The notes under the pieces are model-generated. The model ran no database searches. It was not told where the DNA came from and was given only the letters and a program-made list of their open reading frames with translations. From Alphaproteobacteria bacterium HGW-Alphaproteobacteria-4 (GTDB lineage Bacteria > Pseudomonadota > Alphaproteobacteria > Rhodobacterales > Rhodobacteraceae), in contig PHEE01000007.1 in NCBI GenBank assembly GCA_002842855.1, positions 92,307-156,306 on the forward strand: DNA of 64,000 bases, written 5' to 3'. The position numbers were made by a program, and so were the translations under genes. Shown here one piece after another: positions 50,742 through 59,985 of this stretch; within the stretch, counting starts at the first letter, position 1; every line of letters starts with the position of its first letter.

Positions 50742-51848
50742 ATGTCATTGCTTCGGCCCCTTCGCCTTGCTGCCTCGGCATTCACGGCGCTTTCGCTGCT
50801 TGTGCCGCTTACCGCTGCGGCGCAGGATTGGCCGACCGCCACAACGCCCGCATACGAGGCGCTTCTGGCCGAAGCGCGGGCCGAGGGCGAGGTGGTGCTG
50901 TTCGGCGACCCGCTGCTGGCCGAGGATTTTTCGCGCGCGTTCGAGCGCGACACCGGCATTCGGGTGGTCTTCATGTCGGGCACGCAAAACGACAAGAAGC
51001 TGCGTTTTTTGCGCGAAACCGAAGCGCGGGCGGCGACGTTCGATGTGTTCTTCACCGCCTACGAAGGGCTGGAACTGGCGCGCAACGGCTATTTGCTGCC
51101 GATTGCGCCCTCGCTTGTGCTGCCCGAGGTCACGGATGGCGCGAACTGGCGCGAAGGCGCGCTGCATTACATCGATGATACCGCGACCTACCTTCCGACC
51201 CCGGTGCAATATGTTTCGGGCCTGTTTCTGGTCAATACCAATGTGATCGACCCGGCGCGGGTGCAAAGCTGGGCCGATTTGCTGGCCCCCGAGTTGCAAG
51301 GCCGGATCATTTCGCACGATCCACGCGTGGTGGGGGCGGGCGAGGGGATTGCGAACTATGTCGCGCATGTGCTGGGGCTGGATTTTGTCGATCGGCTTTA
51401 TCGCGGGCAGCAGGTGCGCCTGGTGACCGAGTATCGCCAGGTCACCGATTCCGTGGCGCGCGGCACCCACGCGGTGGGTTTGGGCGCGCATTTCCGCGAC
51501 ATCGTGAAATATCGCCGCGAGGGCCTTACCCACCTTCAGGTGGTCACCCCGACCGATCATTCGGGCTATCTGGTCGGCGGCGGCGCGGTGATCGCCGTGC
51601 CCTCAAGCGCGCCGCACCCCAAGGCGGCGATGGTGTTTGCCAACTGGTATCTCTCAGAGCGCGGCCAGAAGGCCTATACTGACATCTACACGCTGCCCTC
51701 CGACCGCCTCGATGTTACCGGGGGGCCGTGGCCGGATTTCATCGTGCCGCAAGCGGGGGGCGACTACCTCAACCAATATGCCGAGGCCTGGGTGCGCGGC
51801 ACGCTTGGCGGCATCGCCAGCCGGGTGCAGGCGCTGTTGCCGCGATGA
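50742..51848 (+). CDS. Fe(III)-type ABC transporter substrate-binding protein
   Basis: A 368-aa periplasmic binding protein with a signal peptide (residues 1-27, ending TAAAQD). The mature part has the FbpA/spermidine-like two-lobe pattern: GEVVLFGDPLLAEDFSRAFERDTGIRVVFM, then FLRETEARAATFDVFFTAYEG and GAVIAVPSSAPHPKAAMVFANWYLS. The Tyr pair expected for iron was not traced with certainty, so the ligand could be another small molecule. It is followed by permease and ATPase genes, forming a complete importer. Confidence 0.88.
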   Translation: MSLLRPLRLAASAFTALSLLVPLTAAAQDWPTATTPAYEALLAEARAEGEVVLFGDPLLAEDFSRAFERDTGIRVVFMSGTQNDKKLRFLRETEARAATFDVFFTAYEGLELARNGYLLPIAPSLVLPEVTDGANWREGALHYIDDTATYLPTPVQYVSGLFLVNTNVIDPARVQSWADLLAPELQGRIISHDPRVVGAGEGIANYVAHVLGLDFVDRLYRGQQVRLVTEYRQVTDSVARGTHAVGLGAHFRDIVKYRREGLTHLQVVTPTDHSGYLVGGGAVIAVPSSAPHPKAAMVFANWYLSERGQKAYTDIYTLPSDRLDVTGGPWPDFIVPQAGGDYLNQYAEAWVRGTLGGIASRVQALLPR

Positions 51849-51894
51849 GCCAGTCGGGCCGGGCAGGGGGTAGCGCACGGTGCAGGGGCGGCGC

Positions 51895-53616
51895 ATGAGC
51901 GTGGGCCGTGCCGCAGCCCGGCATCGCGCCCTGCCCTCGGCGCGCACGGCGCTGGAGCTGCTGTTCGTCGCCGTTATCGGGGTGGTCGCGCTGGCGCCGA
52001 TCATCGCCATCGTGGTGATGAGCTTTGACACATCGACCCTGACCGAGCCCTATCGCGCTGGCACCGCCGCATGGCGCGCGCTGTTTTCCGATGCAGCAAA
52101 CCTCCGGGCGCTTGGCTATACGCTGGTGCTGGCCATCCGGGTGCCGATTGGCTTGTTCATGGCGCTGATCGCGGTCTGGATTATCGTGCGGCTCGATGCG
52201 CCGGGGGCGCGGCTGTTTGAATACCTGTTCTGGTTCGCCTATTTTCTGCCTGGCTTGCCCGTCCTTACCGGCTGGATTCTGCTGCTCGACCCGGATTACG
52301 GGTTGCTGAACCGGCTGGCAGTCGCCACCGGCCTGTTTTCCGAGGCGCCGTTCAACATCTATTCGGCGGGTGGCATTATCTGGACCCACCTTGCCGGGCA
52401 GACGGTGCCGGTCATGGTCATTCTGATTGCGCCCGCGATGCGGATGATTGACCGCGCAATGGATGAGGCCGCAATTTTGGCCGGGGCAGGCGCGTGGCGC
52501 ATTCTGCGGCGGGTGATTGTGCCGTTGATGGTGCCCGCACTTGCGGTGGCGGGCATCGCCGCCGGGGTGAAATCGTTCGAATCCTTTGAAACCGAACAGA
52601 TCCTCGGCGCGCCTGCCGATATCTTCGTCTATTCCAACCGGATCTATTACCTGCTCAACCAGATGACGCCGCGCCTGCCCGAGGCGATGGCGATGAGCGC
52701 GGTGCTGGTGCTGTTGCTGCTTGCCGCGAGCCTTGGCTATCAACGCTACGCGCGGCGCCGCGCGGTGCCCCCGTCGCTCAGTGAAGGCGCACGCGGCGGG
52801 GTGCGCCCGGCATATCCGGCAGGCGTGCGCTGGGCGGGAACGGCGGCACTTGCGGTCTATGCGCTGGTGGCCATCGTGCTGCCTTTCGCAATGTTGATTG
52901 CAGGGTCTTTCATGCGGCTTTACGGGTTTTTCGATCTGCCCGCGCCCTGGACCACTGCGCATTGGCAAAAGGCGCTGTTCAGTATCGATTTTCGCCGCGC
53001 GGCCACCTCGACGTTAGGCCTTGCGCTGCTTTGTGCGCTGCCCGGCACGCTGATATTCGCGGGTATCGCCTGGGCGCTGGCTGGCCTGCGCGGTTGGCGG
53101 CAATCGCTGGCGGCAACCTTCGTGTGGTTGCCATGGGCGCTGCCGGGCATCATTCTGGGCGCCGGGCTGATCGAGGTCACGCTTTCGGTGCCAGCGCTCG
53201 GGCCGCTGCATGGCACCTTCTACCCGCTGATCTACGCGCTCTTGCTGCGCGAAATGCCGCTGGGGGTAAGCATGCTGCGCGCCTCGTTCGCGCAGACCGG
53301 CCGCGAGTTGGTCGATGCGGCGCGGTTGACCGGGGCGGGCGGTGTGCGCATTCTTATGCGCATTGTGTTGCCGCTGAACATGCCCGCGCTCATGGTGGTA
53401 TTCCTGCTGATCTTCACGCTGGTTCTGCGTGACATCAGCACCATCGTGCTGATTGCGCCACCGGGGGTGCAGACCTTGTCACTGCTGGCCTTCAAACACA
53501 GCCTGAACGGCGACTTCGAAGCGGCGAGCGTGATCGGTACCGTGGTTGCTTTGGCCTCGCTGGCGGTTTCGGCGCTGGCATTCCAGATGGCGCGCCGGGT
53601 CGGGGGCTGGCGATGA
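51895..53616 (+). CDS. Fe(III)-type ABC transporter permease, two fused halves
   Basis: A 573-aa permease with about 12 membrane helices. Each half carries the EAA-like loop: DEAAILAGAGAWRILRRVIVPLMVPALAV in the first and VDAARLTGAGGVRILMRIVLPLNMPALMV in the second. AGGGG precedes the ATG at 51895; an upstream GTG at 51880 is possible. It is coupled to the ATPase gene by ATGA and lies 46 bp after the binding-protein gene. Confidence 0.92.
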   Translation: MSVGRAAARHRALPSARTALELLFVAVIGVVALAPIIAIVVMSFDTSTLTEPYRAGTAAWRALFSDAANLRALGYTLVLAIRVPIGLFMALIAVWIIVRLDAPGARLFEYLFWFAYFLPGLPVLTGWILLLDPDYGLLNRLAVATGLFSEAPFNIYSAGGIIWTHLAGQTVPVMVILIAPAMRMIDRAMDEAAILAGAGAWRILRRVIVPLMVPALAVAGIAAGVKSFESFETEQILGAPADIFVYSNRIYYLLNQMTPRLPEAMAMSAVLVLLLLAASLGYQRYARRRAVPPSLSEGARGGVRPAYPAGVRWAGTAALAVYALVAIVLPFAMLIAGSFMRLYGFFDLPAPWTTAHWQKALFSIDFRRAATSTLGLALLCALPGTLIFAGIAWALAGLRGWRQSLAATFVWLPWALPGIILGAGLIEVTLSVPALGPLHGTFYPLIYALLLREMPLGVSMLRASFAQTGRELVDAARLTGAGGVRILMRIVLPLNMPALMVVFLLIFTLVLRDISTIVLIAPPGVQTLSLLAFKHSLNGDFEAASVIGTVVALASLAVSALAFQMARRVGGWR

Positions 53617-54635
53617 GCGGCGCGCCGATGCTTGCGCTGCGCGGCCTTGGCCGGGCCTTCGCGCTGGGGGCGGAACGGCTGCACGCGGTCGCTGCGGTCG
53701 ATCTTGACATTGCAGCGGGCGAATTTTTCACGCTGCTCGGGCCAAGCGGCTGTGGCAAGACCACGCTTTTGCGGATGATCGCGGGGCTGGAACGGCCCGA
53801 TGCGGGCCACATCGACATTGGCGGGCGCCGGGTGTTCGATGCGGGGCAGGGCATCGATGTGGCTGCGGCATCGCGGGGTCTGGGCATGGTGTTCCAGTCC
53901 TACACGGTCTGGCCGCATATGACGGTGTTCGAAAACGTGGCCTTTGCGCTCAGCACCCGGCCCTGGCGCAGCCGCCTGCGCCCCGCCGAAATATCGGCAC
54001 GCGTATTGGCAACGCTGGAAGCGGTGGCCTTGGGCGGCATCGAGTCGCGCCGCGCCTCGGACCTGAGCGGCGGCCAGAAACAGCGGCTTGCGCTGGCGCG
54101 CGCGCTAGTGGCCGAGCCGAAGCTGATCCTGCTCGACGAGCCGATGAGCAGCCTCGATGCCAAGCTGCGCGAACATCTGCGGCGCGAGTTGAAGGCGTTG
54201 CAGGAAAGTCTTGGCCTGACCTTCGTGTTCGTCACCCACGACCAGGGCGAAGCGCTCGCGATGTCGCACCGGGTGGCGGTGATGCGGGCGGGGCGGATCG
54301 AGCAGATCGGCACCCCGCGCCAGATCTACCGCGCCCCCGCCAATGCGTTTGTGGCCGAGTTCATCGGCAACGGCACCGTGGTGCAGGATGGCGCCGGGGC
54401 GCCCGTGCTCTATCGCCCCGAGGACATCGGCTTTTCAACCACCGCAACCCCGGGCGATGACTGGCTGCCGTGTCAGGTTCTGGGCGCCGATTACAGCGGC
54501 AGTTCGACAGATCTTGTGGTGCTGGCGCCGGGCCAGGGCCGGTTTCTGGTGCGGATCGCCGGTGACCAGCCGCTGCCCGAAGGCCGCCAGGGCTTCATCC
54601 GGCTTGACCCTGAACGCGCAATCCGGCTGCGCTGA
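53613..54635 (+). CDS. Fe(III)-type ABC transporter ATPase
   Basis: A 340-aa ATPase of the PotA/FbpC class: Walker A GPSGCGKTT, signature LSGGQKQRLALAR, Walker B LILLDEPMSSLDAKLR and the H-loop VTHDQGEALAM. The C-terminal TOBE-like region (from about residue 265, VLYRPEDIGF) is typical for this class. It energises the importer encoded upstream. A palindromic terminator follows. Confidence 0.93.
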   Translation: MSGAPMLALRGLGRAFALGAERLHAVAAVDLDIAAGEFFTLLGPSGCGKTTLLRMIAGLERPDAGHIDIGGRRVFDAGQGIDVAAASRGLGMVFQSYTVWPHMTVFENVAFALSTRPWRSRLRPAEISARVLATLEAVALGGIESRRASDLSGGQKQRLALARALVAEPKLILLDEPMSSLDAKLREHLRRELKALQESLGLTFVFVTHDQGEALAMSHRVAVMRAGRIEQIGTPRQIYRAPANAFVAEFIGNGTVVQDGAGAPVLYRPEDIGFSTTATPGDDWLPCQVLGADYSGSSTDLVVLAPGQGRFLVRIAGDQPLPEGRQGFIRLDPERAIRLR

Positions 54636-54657
54636 GCGCAGGGCGCAGAAACGACAA

Positions 54658-54680
54658 GACCCGCCCCACGGGGGCGGGTC
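54658..54680. terminator. Bidirectional hairpin between the ABC operon and the barrel gene
   Basis: A 10-bp perfect stem GACCCGCCCC/GGGGCGGGTC with a 3-nt loop, in the 70-bp convergent gap. On the minus strand TCTTGTCGTTTC follows, so it should work for the outer-membrane gene. On the plus strand no T run follows. Confidence 0.65.
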
Positions 54681-54705
54681 GGGCCATGCCGAGATATTGC
54701 GTCTA

Positions 54706-55254
54706 TCAGAAGCGGAAGCCCGCGCGGATCGAGGCGGTGGTCATCGGGCGGGTGTCGAGGTAAGTATTCGAGCCGTCATCGATATTGCGTGCCAGCAGTT
54801 CGGCACCGACGAAGAAGTTGCGGTTGACCGAATAGTCGATGCCGACGCCATAGTTCAGGCCGTGGAAATCGTAGTCGACGCCGTAGCTGCGCGAACCGCC
54901 AAAGCTGTAGCCCGCCAGCGCATAGACCAGCGCGCTGCCAAAGGTGGTGCCGAAGCGCAGCTTCACGTCGGTAAGGCTGCGCAGGTAGTTGGAGGGATTG
55001 TCCACCGTGACCTCGCCAAGGAAGGTGGCAATTTCGCCGCCCACCGCAAGGCTGCCGAACTGGTAGTTGTAACCGGCGAACAACTGGCCATTGGTGCCGT
55101 TGAACTGGCCTTCGGCCGGGTTCTGGCCGTAATCGCCATGCGAAGCACCGAATGCAGCGCCGACATAGGCGCCGTTCCAGCCCTGCGCCGCTGCGGCGCC
55201 AGCAAGGCTGCTTACTGCGATGGCAGAGGCGACTGCGGTTTTCAGCATTTTCAT
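54706..55254 (-). CDS. Outer-membrane beta-barrel protein (Omp25/OmpA-like)
   Basis: A 182-aa protein. It has a signal peptide (residues 1-23, ending AAAAQ), then eight or so strands with Gly/aromatic alternation (YVGAAFGASHGDYG, GQLFAGYNYQFGSLAVGG, VYALAGYSFGG, and so on). The terminal Phe in IRAGFRF is the usual end of barrels inserted by BAM. No catalytic motif. It is monocistronic on the minus strand, with a hairpin beyond the stop. Confidence 0.88.
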   Translation of the reverse strand: MKMLKTAVASAIAVSSLAGAAAAQGWNGAYVGAAFGASHGDYGQNPAEGQFNGTNGQLFAGYNYQFGSLAVGGEIATFLGEVTVDNPSNYLRSLTDVKLRFGTTFGSALVYALAGYSFGGSRSYGVDYDFHGLNYGVGIDYSVNRNFFVGAELLARNIDDGSNTYLDTRPMTTASIRAGFRF

Positions 55255-55334
55255 ACCAGCTACTCCCGATGACGAATCGCGGAAATTCTAGCACTCATGC
55301 GCGCCCCTGTCGCGCACCCGCTGTGATTTTTCGG

Positions 55335-56513
55335 CTACTGTGGCAGGTTTTCCGCAAGCCAGCGCATCATGTTGCCGCCCATAACCTTGGCGATGACGCG
55401 GCGATGCAGGCCGCTGTCGATCAGCGCCTGCGTCAGCACGGCCAGCCGCGAAACATCGAACCCGGTCAGCACCGCACCATCAAAATCGGACCCGAGCGCC
55501 ACGTTGTCCTCGCCAAGCTCGATCACGGCCGAAAAGATTGCGTGCGCAACGCCCGCCGGGGTTGCATCGCAGGTGGCCTCGCCCCAGAACCCGATGCCCA
55601 CAATGCCACCCTTGGCCACCACCGCGCGCAGCAGGTCGTCGTCGATGTTGCGCGGGGTTTCGCAATGGCTGCGGATGCCAGTGTGCGACACGATCGGGCG
55701 GGTGCCCTCGATCGCCAGCACGTCTTCAACCATCTGCGGGCTGGCGTGGGCAAGGTCGATGATCATGCCCTTGGCGACCATCTCGGCCACCACTTCGCGG
55801 CCAAATTCGGTCAGCCCCGCGCCCTGCCCACCCTCGCCGTGCAAAGACCCGCCAAGCTCGTTGTCGAAGAAATGCGTCAGCCCCATCAGCCGGAAGCCCG
55901 CGTCGTAAAGCCGGTCGAGGTTCTCGATCCTGCCTTCGAGCGCGTGCCCGCCTTCGGCGCCCAGAATGCCGCCAACGATCTTGCTGCCCGCGTCGCGCGC
56001 CGCCAGAACTGCCGCAAGGTCGGCCTTGGTGCGGATCACCCGCAGTTCATCGGGGGCGGCGGCGGCGGTGGCGTTGAGCCGTGCCGCTTGGTCAAGCGCG
56101 CGTTCGACCAGGCTGAACCAGGTGCGCAGGGGCCTGAGTTCACCGATCATCAGCAGCGTGATGTCGTCGGGCGCGTCGGCGGCGTTGGTTTCGTAGTTCA
56201 GGCCGCGCGGGCTTTTGGTGACGGTGGTAAACACCTGCACCGCAACGTTGCCGATCCGCAGGCGCGGCAGGTCCATATGCCCACGGTCCCAGTGCTGGCG
56301 CAGGTCGCGGTCCCACAAGAGCGAGTCCGAGTGCCAATCGCCGATCACCAGACCGTCGTGAAACGCCTGCCCCTCGGGCGCCACTTCCCACGGGTAGCTG
56401 AGCGTGGTGTTCATGCCGCGCTCGGCAATACCCGGCGCCAGCGTGAAGAACGCGACAGCACCCGCCGCCACCAGCACCACCGCGCCGCCAAGCACCCACC
56501 GCCAGATGCGCAT
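55335..56513 (-). CDS. Membrane dipeptidase (peptidase M19)
   Basis: A 392-aa zinc dipeptidase. The N-terminal membrane helix or signal anchor (residues about 5-27) is followed by DGLVIGDWHSDSLLW, giving the DxHxD zinc site. EGGHALEG (bridging Glu), SHTGIRSHCETPRN and LGSDFDGA are the other family blocks. It cleaves dipeptides in the periplasm, possibly with D-amino acids. It lies 3 bp after the M3 peptidase gene on the minus strand, so the two are co-transcribed and may complete peptide breakdown together. Confidence 0.92.
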   Translation of the reverse strand: MRIWRWVLGGAVVLVAAGAVAFFTLAPGIAERGMNTTLSYPWEVAPEGQAFHDGLVIGDWHSDSLLWDRDLRQHWDRGHMDLPRLRIGNVAVQVFTTVTKSPRGLNYETNAADAPDDITLLMIGELRPLRTWFSLVERALDQAARLNATAAAAPDELRVIRTKADLAAVLAARDAGSKIVGGILGAEGGHALEGRIENLDRLYDAGFRLMGLTHFFDNELGGSLHGEGGQGAGLTEFGREVVAEMVAKGMIIDLAHASPQMVEDVLAIEGTRPIVSHTGIRSHCETPRNIDDDLLRAVVAKGGIVGIGFWGEATCDATPAGVAHAIFSAVIELGEDNVALGSDFDGAVLTGFDVSRLAVLTQALIDSGLHRRVIAKVMGGNMMRWLAENLPQ

Positions 56514-56516
56514 GCC

Positions 56517-58334
56517 TTAACCCTCCAACGCTTCCAACTCGTCGATCATCGACGCGATCATGCCCAGCCCCTTGTTCCAAAAGGCCGGGTCCGAGGCATC
56601 TAGCCCAAACGGGGCCAGCAGGTCGCGGTGGTGTTTTGACCCACCCGCCTTGAGCATATCGAAATACTTGCTCTGAAAATCGGGCAGCCCCTCGGCATAG
56701 GCCGCATAGAGCGCGTTCACCAGGCCGTCGCCGAAGGCATAGGCGTAAACGTAAAATGGCGAGTGCACGAAATGCGGAATATAAGCCCAGAAGGTTTCAT
56801 ACCCCGGCATGAACTCGAACACCGGCCCGAGGCTTTCGGCCTGCACGTTCATCCAGAGCGCGTTGATGTCGTCGGGCGTCAGCTCGCCCTCGGCGCGGGC
56901 GGCATGCAGCTTGCATTCGAAATCGTAGAAGGCGATCTGGCGGACCACGGTGTTGATCATGTCTTCCACCTTGCCCGCCAGCAGTTGCTTGCGCTCGGCG
57001 GGCGATTTCGCGGCGTCGAGCAGGCGCTGGAAGGTCAGCATCTCGCCAAAGACGCTGGCGGTTTCGGCCACGGTCAGCGGCGTGGCGGCCAGCGTTTCGC
57101 CCTGCGGCGCGGCCAGCACCTGATGCACGCCATGCCCCAGTTCATGCGCCAGCGTCATCACATCGCGCGGCTTGCCAAGGTAGTTGAGCAGCACATAGGG
57201 GTGCACGTTGGTCACCGTGGGGTGGGCAAAGGCGCCGGGTGCCTTGCCGGGCTTCACCCCCGCGTCGATCCAGCCGCGGTCAAAGAACGGTTCCGCGATC
57301 TTCGCCATTTCCGGCGAAAAGCCCGCGTAGGCGCCAAGCACGGTTGCGCGCGCTTCTTCCCAGCCGATCACCCGCGGTGCCTCGGTCGGCAGCGGTGCGT
57401 TGCGATCCCAGATCTGCAGCTTTTCAAGCCCCAGCCACCGGGCCTTGAGCGCGTAATAGCGGTGCGAAAGCTTCGGATAGGCCGCGACCACGGCGTTGCG
57501 CAGCGCCTCGACCACCTCGGGTTCGACATGGTTGGAAAGGTGGCGGGAAAACTGCGGGCTGGGCATCTTGCGCCAGCGGTCTTCGATCTGCTTTTCCTTG
57601 GCGAGCGTATTGTGAACCCGCGAAAAAAGCTTCAGCTCGGCGCCGAAACCCGCCGCCAGCGCCCGCGCCCCGGCCTCGCGGCGGGCGCGGTCATGGTCGG
57701 TCAAAAGGTCAAGCGTTGCCTCAAGGCTCAGGCTTTCGCCTGCCACGTCAAAGGTCATGCCCGCCAGTTGTTCGTCGAACAGCCGGTTCCACGCGGCGGC
57801 ACCCACCACCGACTGGTCGTGCAGGAAATGCTCCAGCTCATCGGAAAGCTGATAGGGGCGCATCGCGCGCAGGCGGTCGAAGGCGGGCTTGAAGCGCGCC
57901 ACGGCGGGGTCGGCAAAGACCGATTGATAGCGCGCCTCGTCGATCCGGTTGAATTCGAGCCCGAAGAACACCAACGGGGTGGTGAAATCGGTGATACGGT
58001 CTTGCAGGTCGGCCATCTGCTTGGCGCGGGCCGGATCAAGCGTGTTCTGGTAGTAGCGCAGCCCCGCATAAGACATCAGCCGCCCGGCGATGTTTTCGAT
58101 CGCCTCGTTGCGGGCGATGCAGTCGGCCATGCCCGCCGCGTCAAGCGTGGCAAGCTTGCCTTCGTAATCTGCGGCAAAGCTGGCGCAGGCAGTTTCAAGC
58201 CAGCCCATGTCGCGGGCGATCTCGGGGGCGTCAGGGGCCGTGTAGAGATCTGACAGATCCCACTCGGGCAAGGCTCCAAAGGTGTTGTGACCGGTGGCCA
58301 GGGTTGCGGCGTGGACAGGGCGGGGCAGGGGCAT
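56517..58334 (-). CDS. pepF: Oligoendopeptidase F, M3 family
   Basis: A 605-aa zinc metallopeptidase. The active-site helix is LAHELGHGVHQ, near residue 395; the third ligand Glu should follow in TVAETASVFGEMLTF. The N-terminal half is all-helical. It hydrolyses oligopeptides in the cytoplasm. It heads a two-gene unit with the M19 dipeptidase, whose start lies 3 bp after the stop. It is divergent from the ATP-grasp gene (231-bp gap). Confidence 0.93.
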   Translation of the reverse strand: MPLPRPVHAATLATGHNTFGALPEWDLSDLYTAPDAPEIARDMGWLETACASFAADYEGKLATLDAAGMADCIARNEAIENIAGRLMSYAGLRYYQNTLDPARAKQMADLQDRITDFTTPLVFFGLEFNRIDEARYQSVFADPAVARFKPAFDRLRAMRPYQLSDELEHFLHDQSVVGAAAWNRLFDEQLAGMTFDVAGESLSLEATLDLLTDHDRARREAGARALAAGFGAELKLFSRVHNTLAKEKQIEDRWRKMPSPQFSRHLSNHVEPEVVEALRNAVVAAYPKLSHRYYALKARWLGLEKLQIWDRNAPLPTEAPRVIGWEEARATVLGAYAGFSPEMAKIAEPFFDRGWIDAGVKPGKAPGAFAHPTVTNVHPYVLLNYLGKPRDVMTLAHELGHGVHQVLAAPQGETLAATPLTVAETASVFGEMLTFQRLLDAAKSPAERKQLLAGKVEDMINTVVRQIAFYDFECKLHAARAEGELTPDDINALWMNVQAESLGPVFEFMPGYETFWAYIPHFVHSPFYVYAYAFGDGLVNALYAAYAEGLPDFQSKYFDMLKAGGSKHHRDLLAPFGLDASDPAFWNKGLGMIASMIDELEALEG

Positions 58335-58565
58335 GGCGTCCTCGTAAAGTTTGTTCGGCCCAGATAGGCGCTTGGCGCGGGGGCGCGCAAGGGGTGAGGC
58401 GGCAGGTGCAAATCGACCGATGCTGTGCTGGCCGCCGCTTTTTTGTGCAAGCGCCCCAAGTATCGCCGGTCGGATGCCTGGTCGCGATGCCCGCCTCGGC
58501 TGTGTGCTTCCCCTGTTCGGTGGCGTTGCCTAGACTTTGCCCAGCGGCCGGGGGAATCAGCCATC

Positions 58566-59981
58566 ATGGCGACCGAATATTTCAACGAGATGTATCACGG
58601 CGATCAGGTGCGCCCGCCCTATGCACGGCTGGAAGACTGGATGCGCGCCATGCCCGCCGAGTTTCGCGCCATGAAACAGGCCGAGGCCGAGGCGCTGTTT
58701 CGCCGCATCGGCATAACCTTCGCGGTTTACGGCGAGGGCGGCGACCCCGACCGCCTGATCCCCTTCGACATGTTCCCGCGCGTCTTCACCCAGTCCGAAT
58801 GGCGCCGGCTGGAACGCGGCATCAAGCAGCGGGCCCGTGCACTCAACGCCTTTCTGCTCGATGTCTACGGGCGCGGCGAGATCATCCGCGCGGGCCGGGT
58901 GCCCGCCCGCCTCGTCTACCAGAACGCCGCTTATGAGCGCGCCGTGGCGGGCTTTACCCCGCCGCGCGGGGTCTACAGCCATATTGTTGGTATCGACCTC
59001 GTGCGCACCGGGCCGGACGATTTTTTTGTGCTGGAAGATAACTGCCGCACCCCATCAGGGGTCAGCTACATGCTGGAAAACCGCGAGATCATGATGCGGA
59101 TGTTCCCCGCGCTGTTTCGTGAAAACCGGATCGAACCGGTTGATGGCTACCCCGGCCTGTTGCGCCGCACGCTGGCATCGGTCGCCCCGGCGAAATGCGA
59201 GGGCGAACCGGTGGTGGCGATATTGACCCCGGGGCATTTCAACAGCGCTTATTACGAGCATTCGTTTCTTGCCGATCTGATGGGGGTGGAACTGGTCGAG
59301 GGCGCCGACCTGTTCGTGGAAGGCGGCTTTGTCTGGATGCGCACCACCGAGGGGCCGAAGCGGGTGGATGTCATTTACCGCCGCATCGACGACGCCTATC
59401 TTGACCCGTTGTGCTTTCGCCCCGATTCGATGCTGGGCGTGCCGGGGCTGATGGATGTCTATCGCTCGGGCGGCGTGACCATTGCCTCGGCACCGGGGGC
59501 AGGGGTGGCGGATGACAAGGCGATCTACACCTTTGTGCCCGAGATGATCCGCTTTTACCTTGGCGAAGAGCCGGTGCTGCTAAACGTGCCGACCTGGCAA
59601 TGTGCCAAGGCGGATGACCTGAACTATGTGCTCGATCAACTGAGCGAGCTGGTGGTGAAAGAGGTGCACGGTTCGGGCGGCTACGGCATGCTGGTGGGGC
59701 CGCGCGCCAGCAAGGCACAGATCGAGGCGTTTCGGGCGCGGCTGGTCGCCAACCCCGCAGGCTACATCGCCCAGCCGACACTGGCGCTTTCGACCACACC
59801 CACTTTCGTCAACGAGGGCATCGCGCCGCGCCATGTCGATCTGCGCCCCTACTGCCTGGTAGGCGAGCGCATCGAGCTGGTGCCGGGCGGCCTGACACGG
59901 GTGGCGCTGACCGAAGGCTCGCTGGTCGTGAACTCGTCACAAGGGGGCGGCGTGAAAGACACCTGGGTTCTGGCGGAGTGA
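58566..59981 (+). CDS. Circularly permuted ATP-grasp protein of the Anbu cluster
   Basis: A 471-aa CP_ATPgrasp protein (DUF404/DUF407 type). It has ARALNAFLLDVYG, the IVGIDLVRTGPDDFFVLEDNCRTPSGVSYMLENRE block with the metal and ATP residues, and VVKEVHGSGGYGMLVGPRASK. The C-terminal part has LRPYCLVGERIELVPGGLTRVAL and VNSSQGGGVKDTWVL. Such enzymes are predicted to form amide or peptide bonds with ATP. It is the first gene of the four-gene cluster with the alpha-E, transglutaminase and Anbu genes. Start at 58566 follows GGGGGAATCAGCC. Confidence 0.92.
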   Translation: MATEYFNEMYHGDQVRPPYARLEDWMRAMPAEFRAMKQAEAEALFRRIGITFAVYGEGGDPDRLIPFDMFPRVFTQSEWRRLERGIKQRARALNAFLLDVYGRGEIIRAGRVPARLVYQNAAYERAVAGFTPPRGVYSHIVGIDLVRTGPDDFFVLEDNCRTPSGVSYMLENREIMMRMFPALFRENRIEPVDGYPGLLRRTLASVAPAKCEGEPVVAILTPGHFNSAYYEHSFLADLMGVELVEGADLFVEGGFVWMRTTEGPKRVDVIYRRIDDAYLDPLCFRPDSMLGVPGLMDVYRSGGVTIASAPGAGVADDKAIYTFVPEMIRFYLGEEPVLLNVPTWQCAKADDLNYVLDQLSELVVKEVHGSGGYGMLVGPRASKAQIEAFRARLVANPAGYIAQPTLALSTTPTFVNEGIAPRHVDLRPYCLVGERIELVPGGLTRVALTEGSLVVNSSQGGGVKDTWVLAE

Positions 59982-59985
59982 CGCG

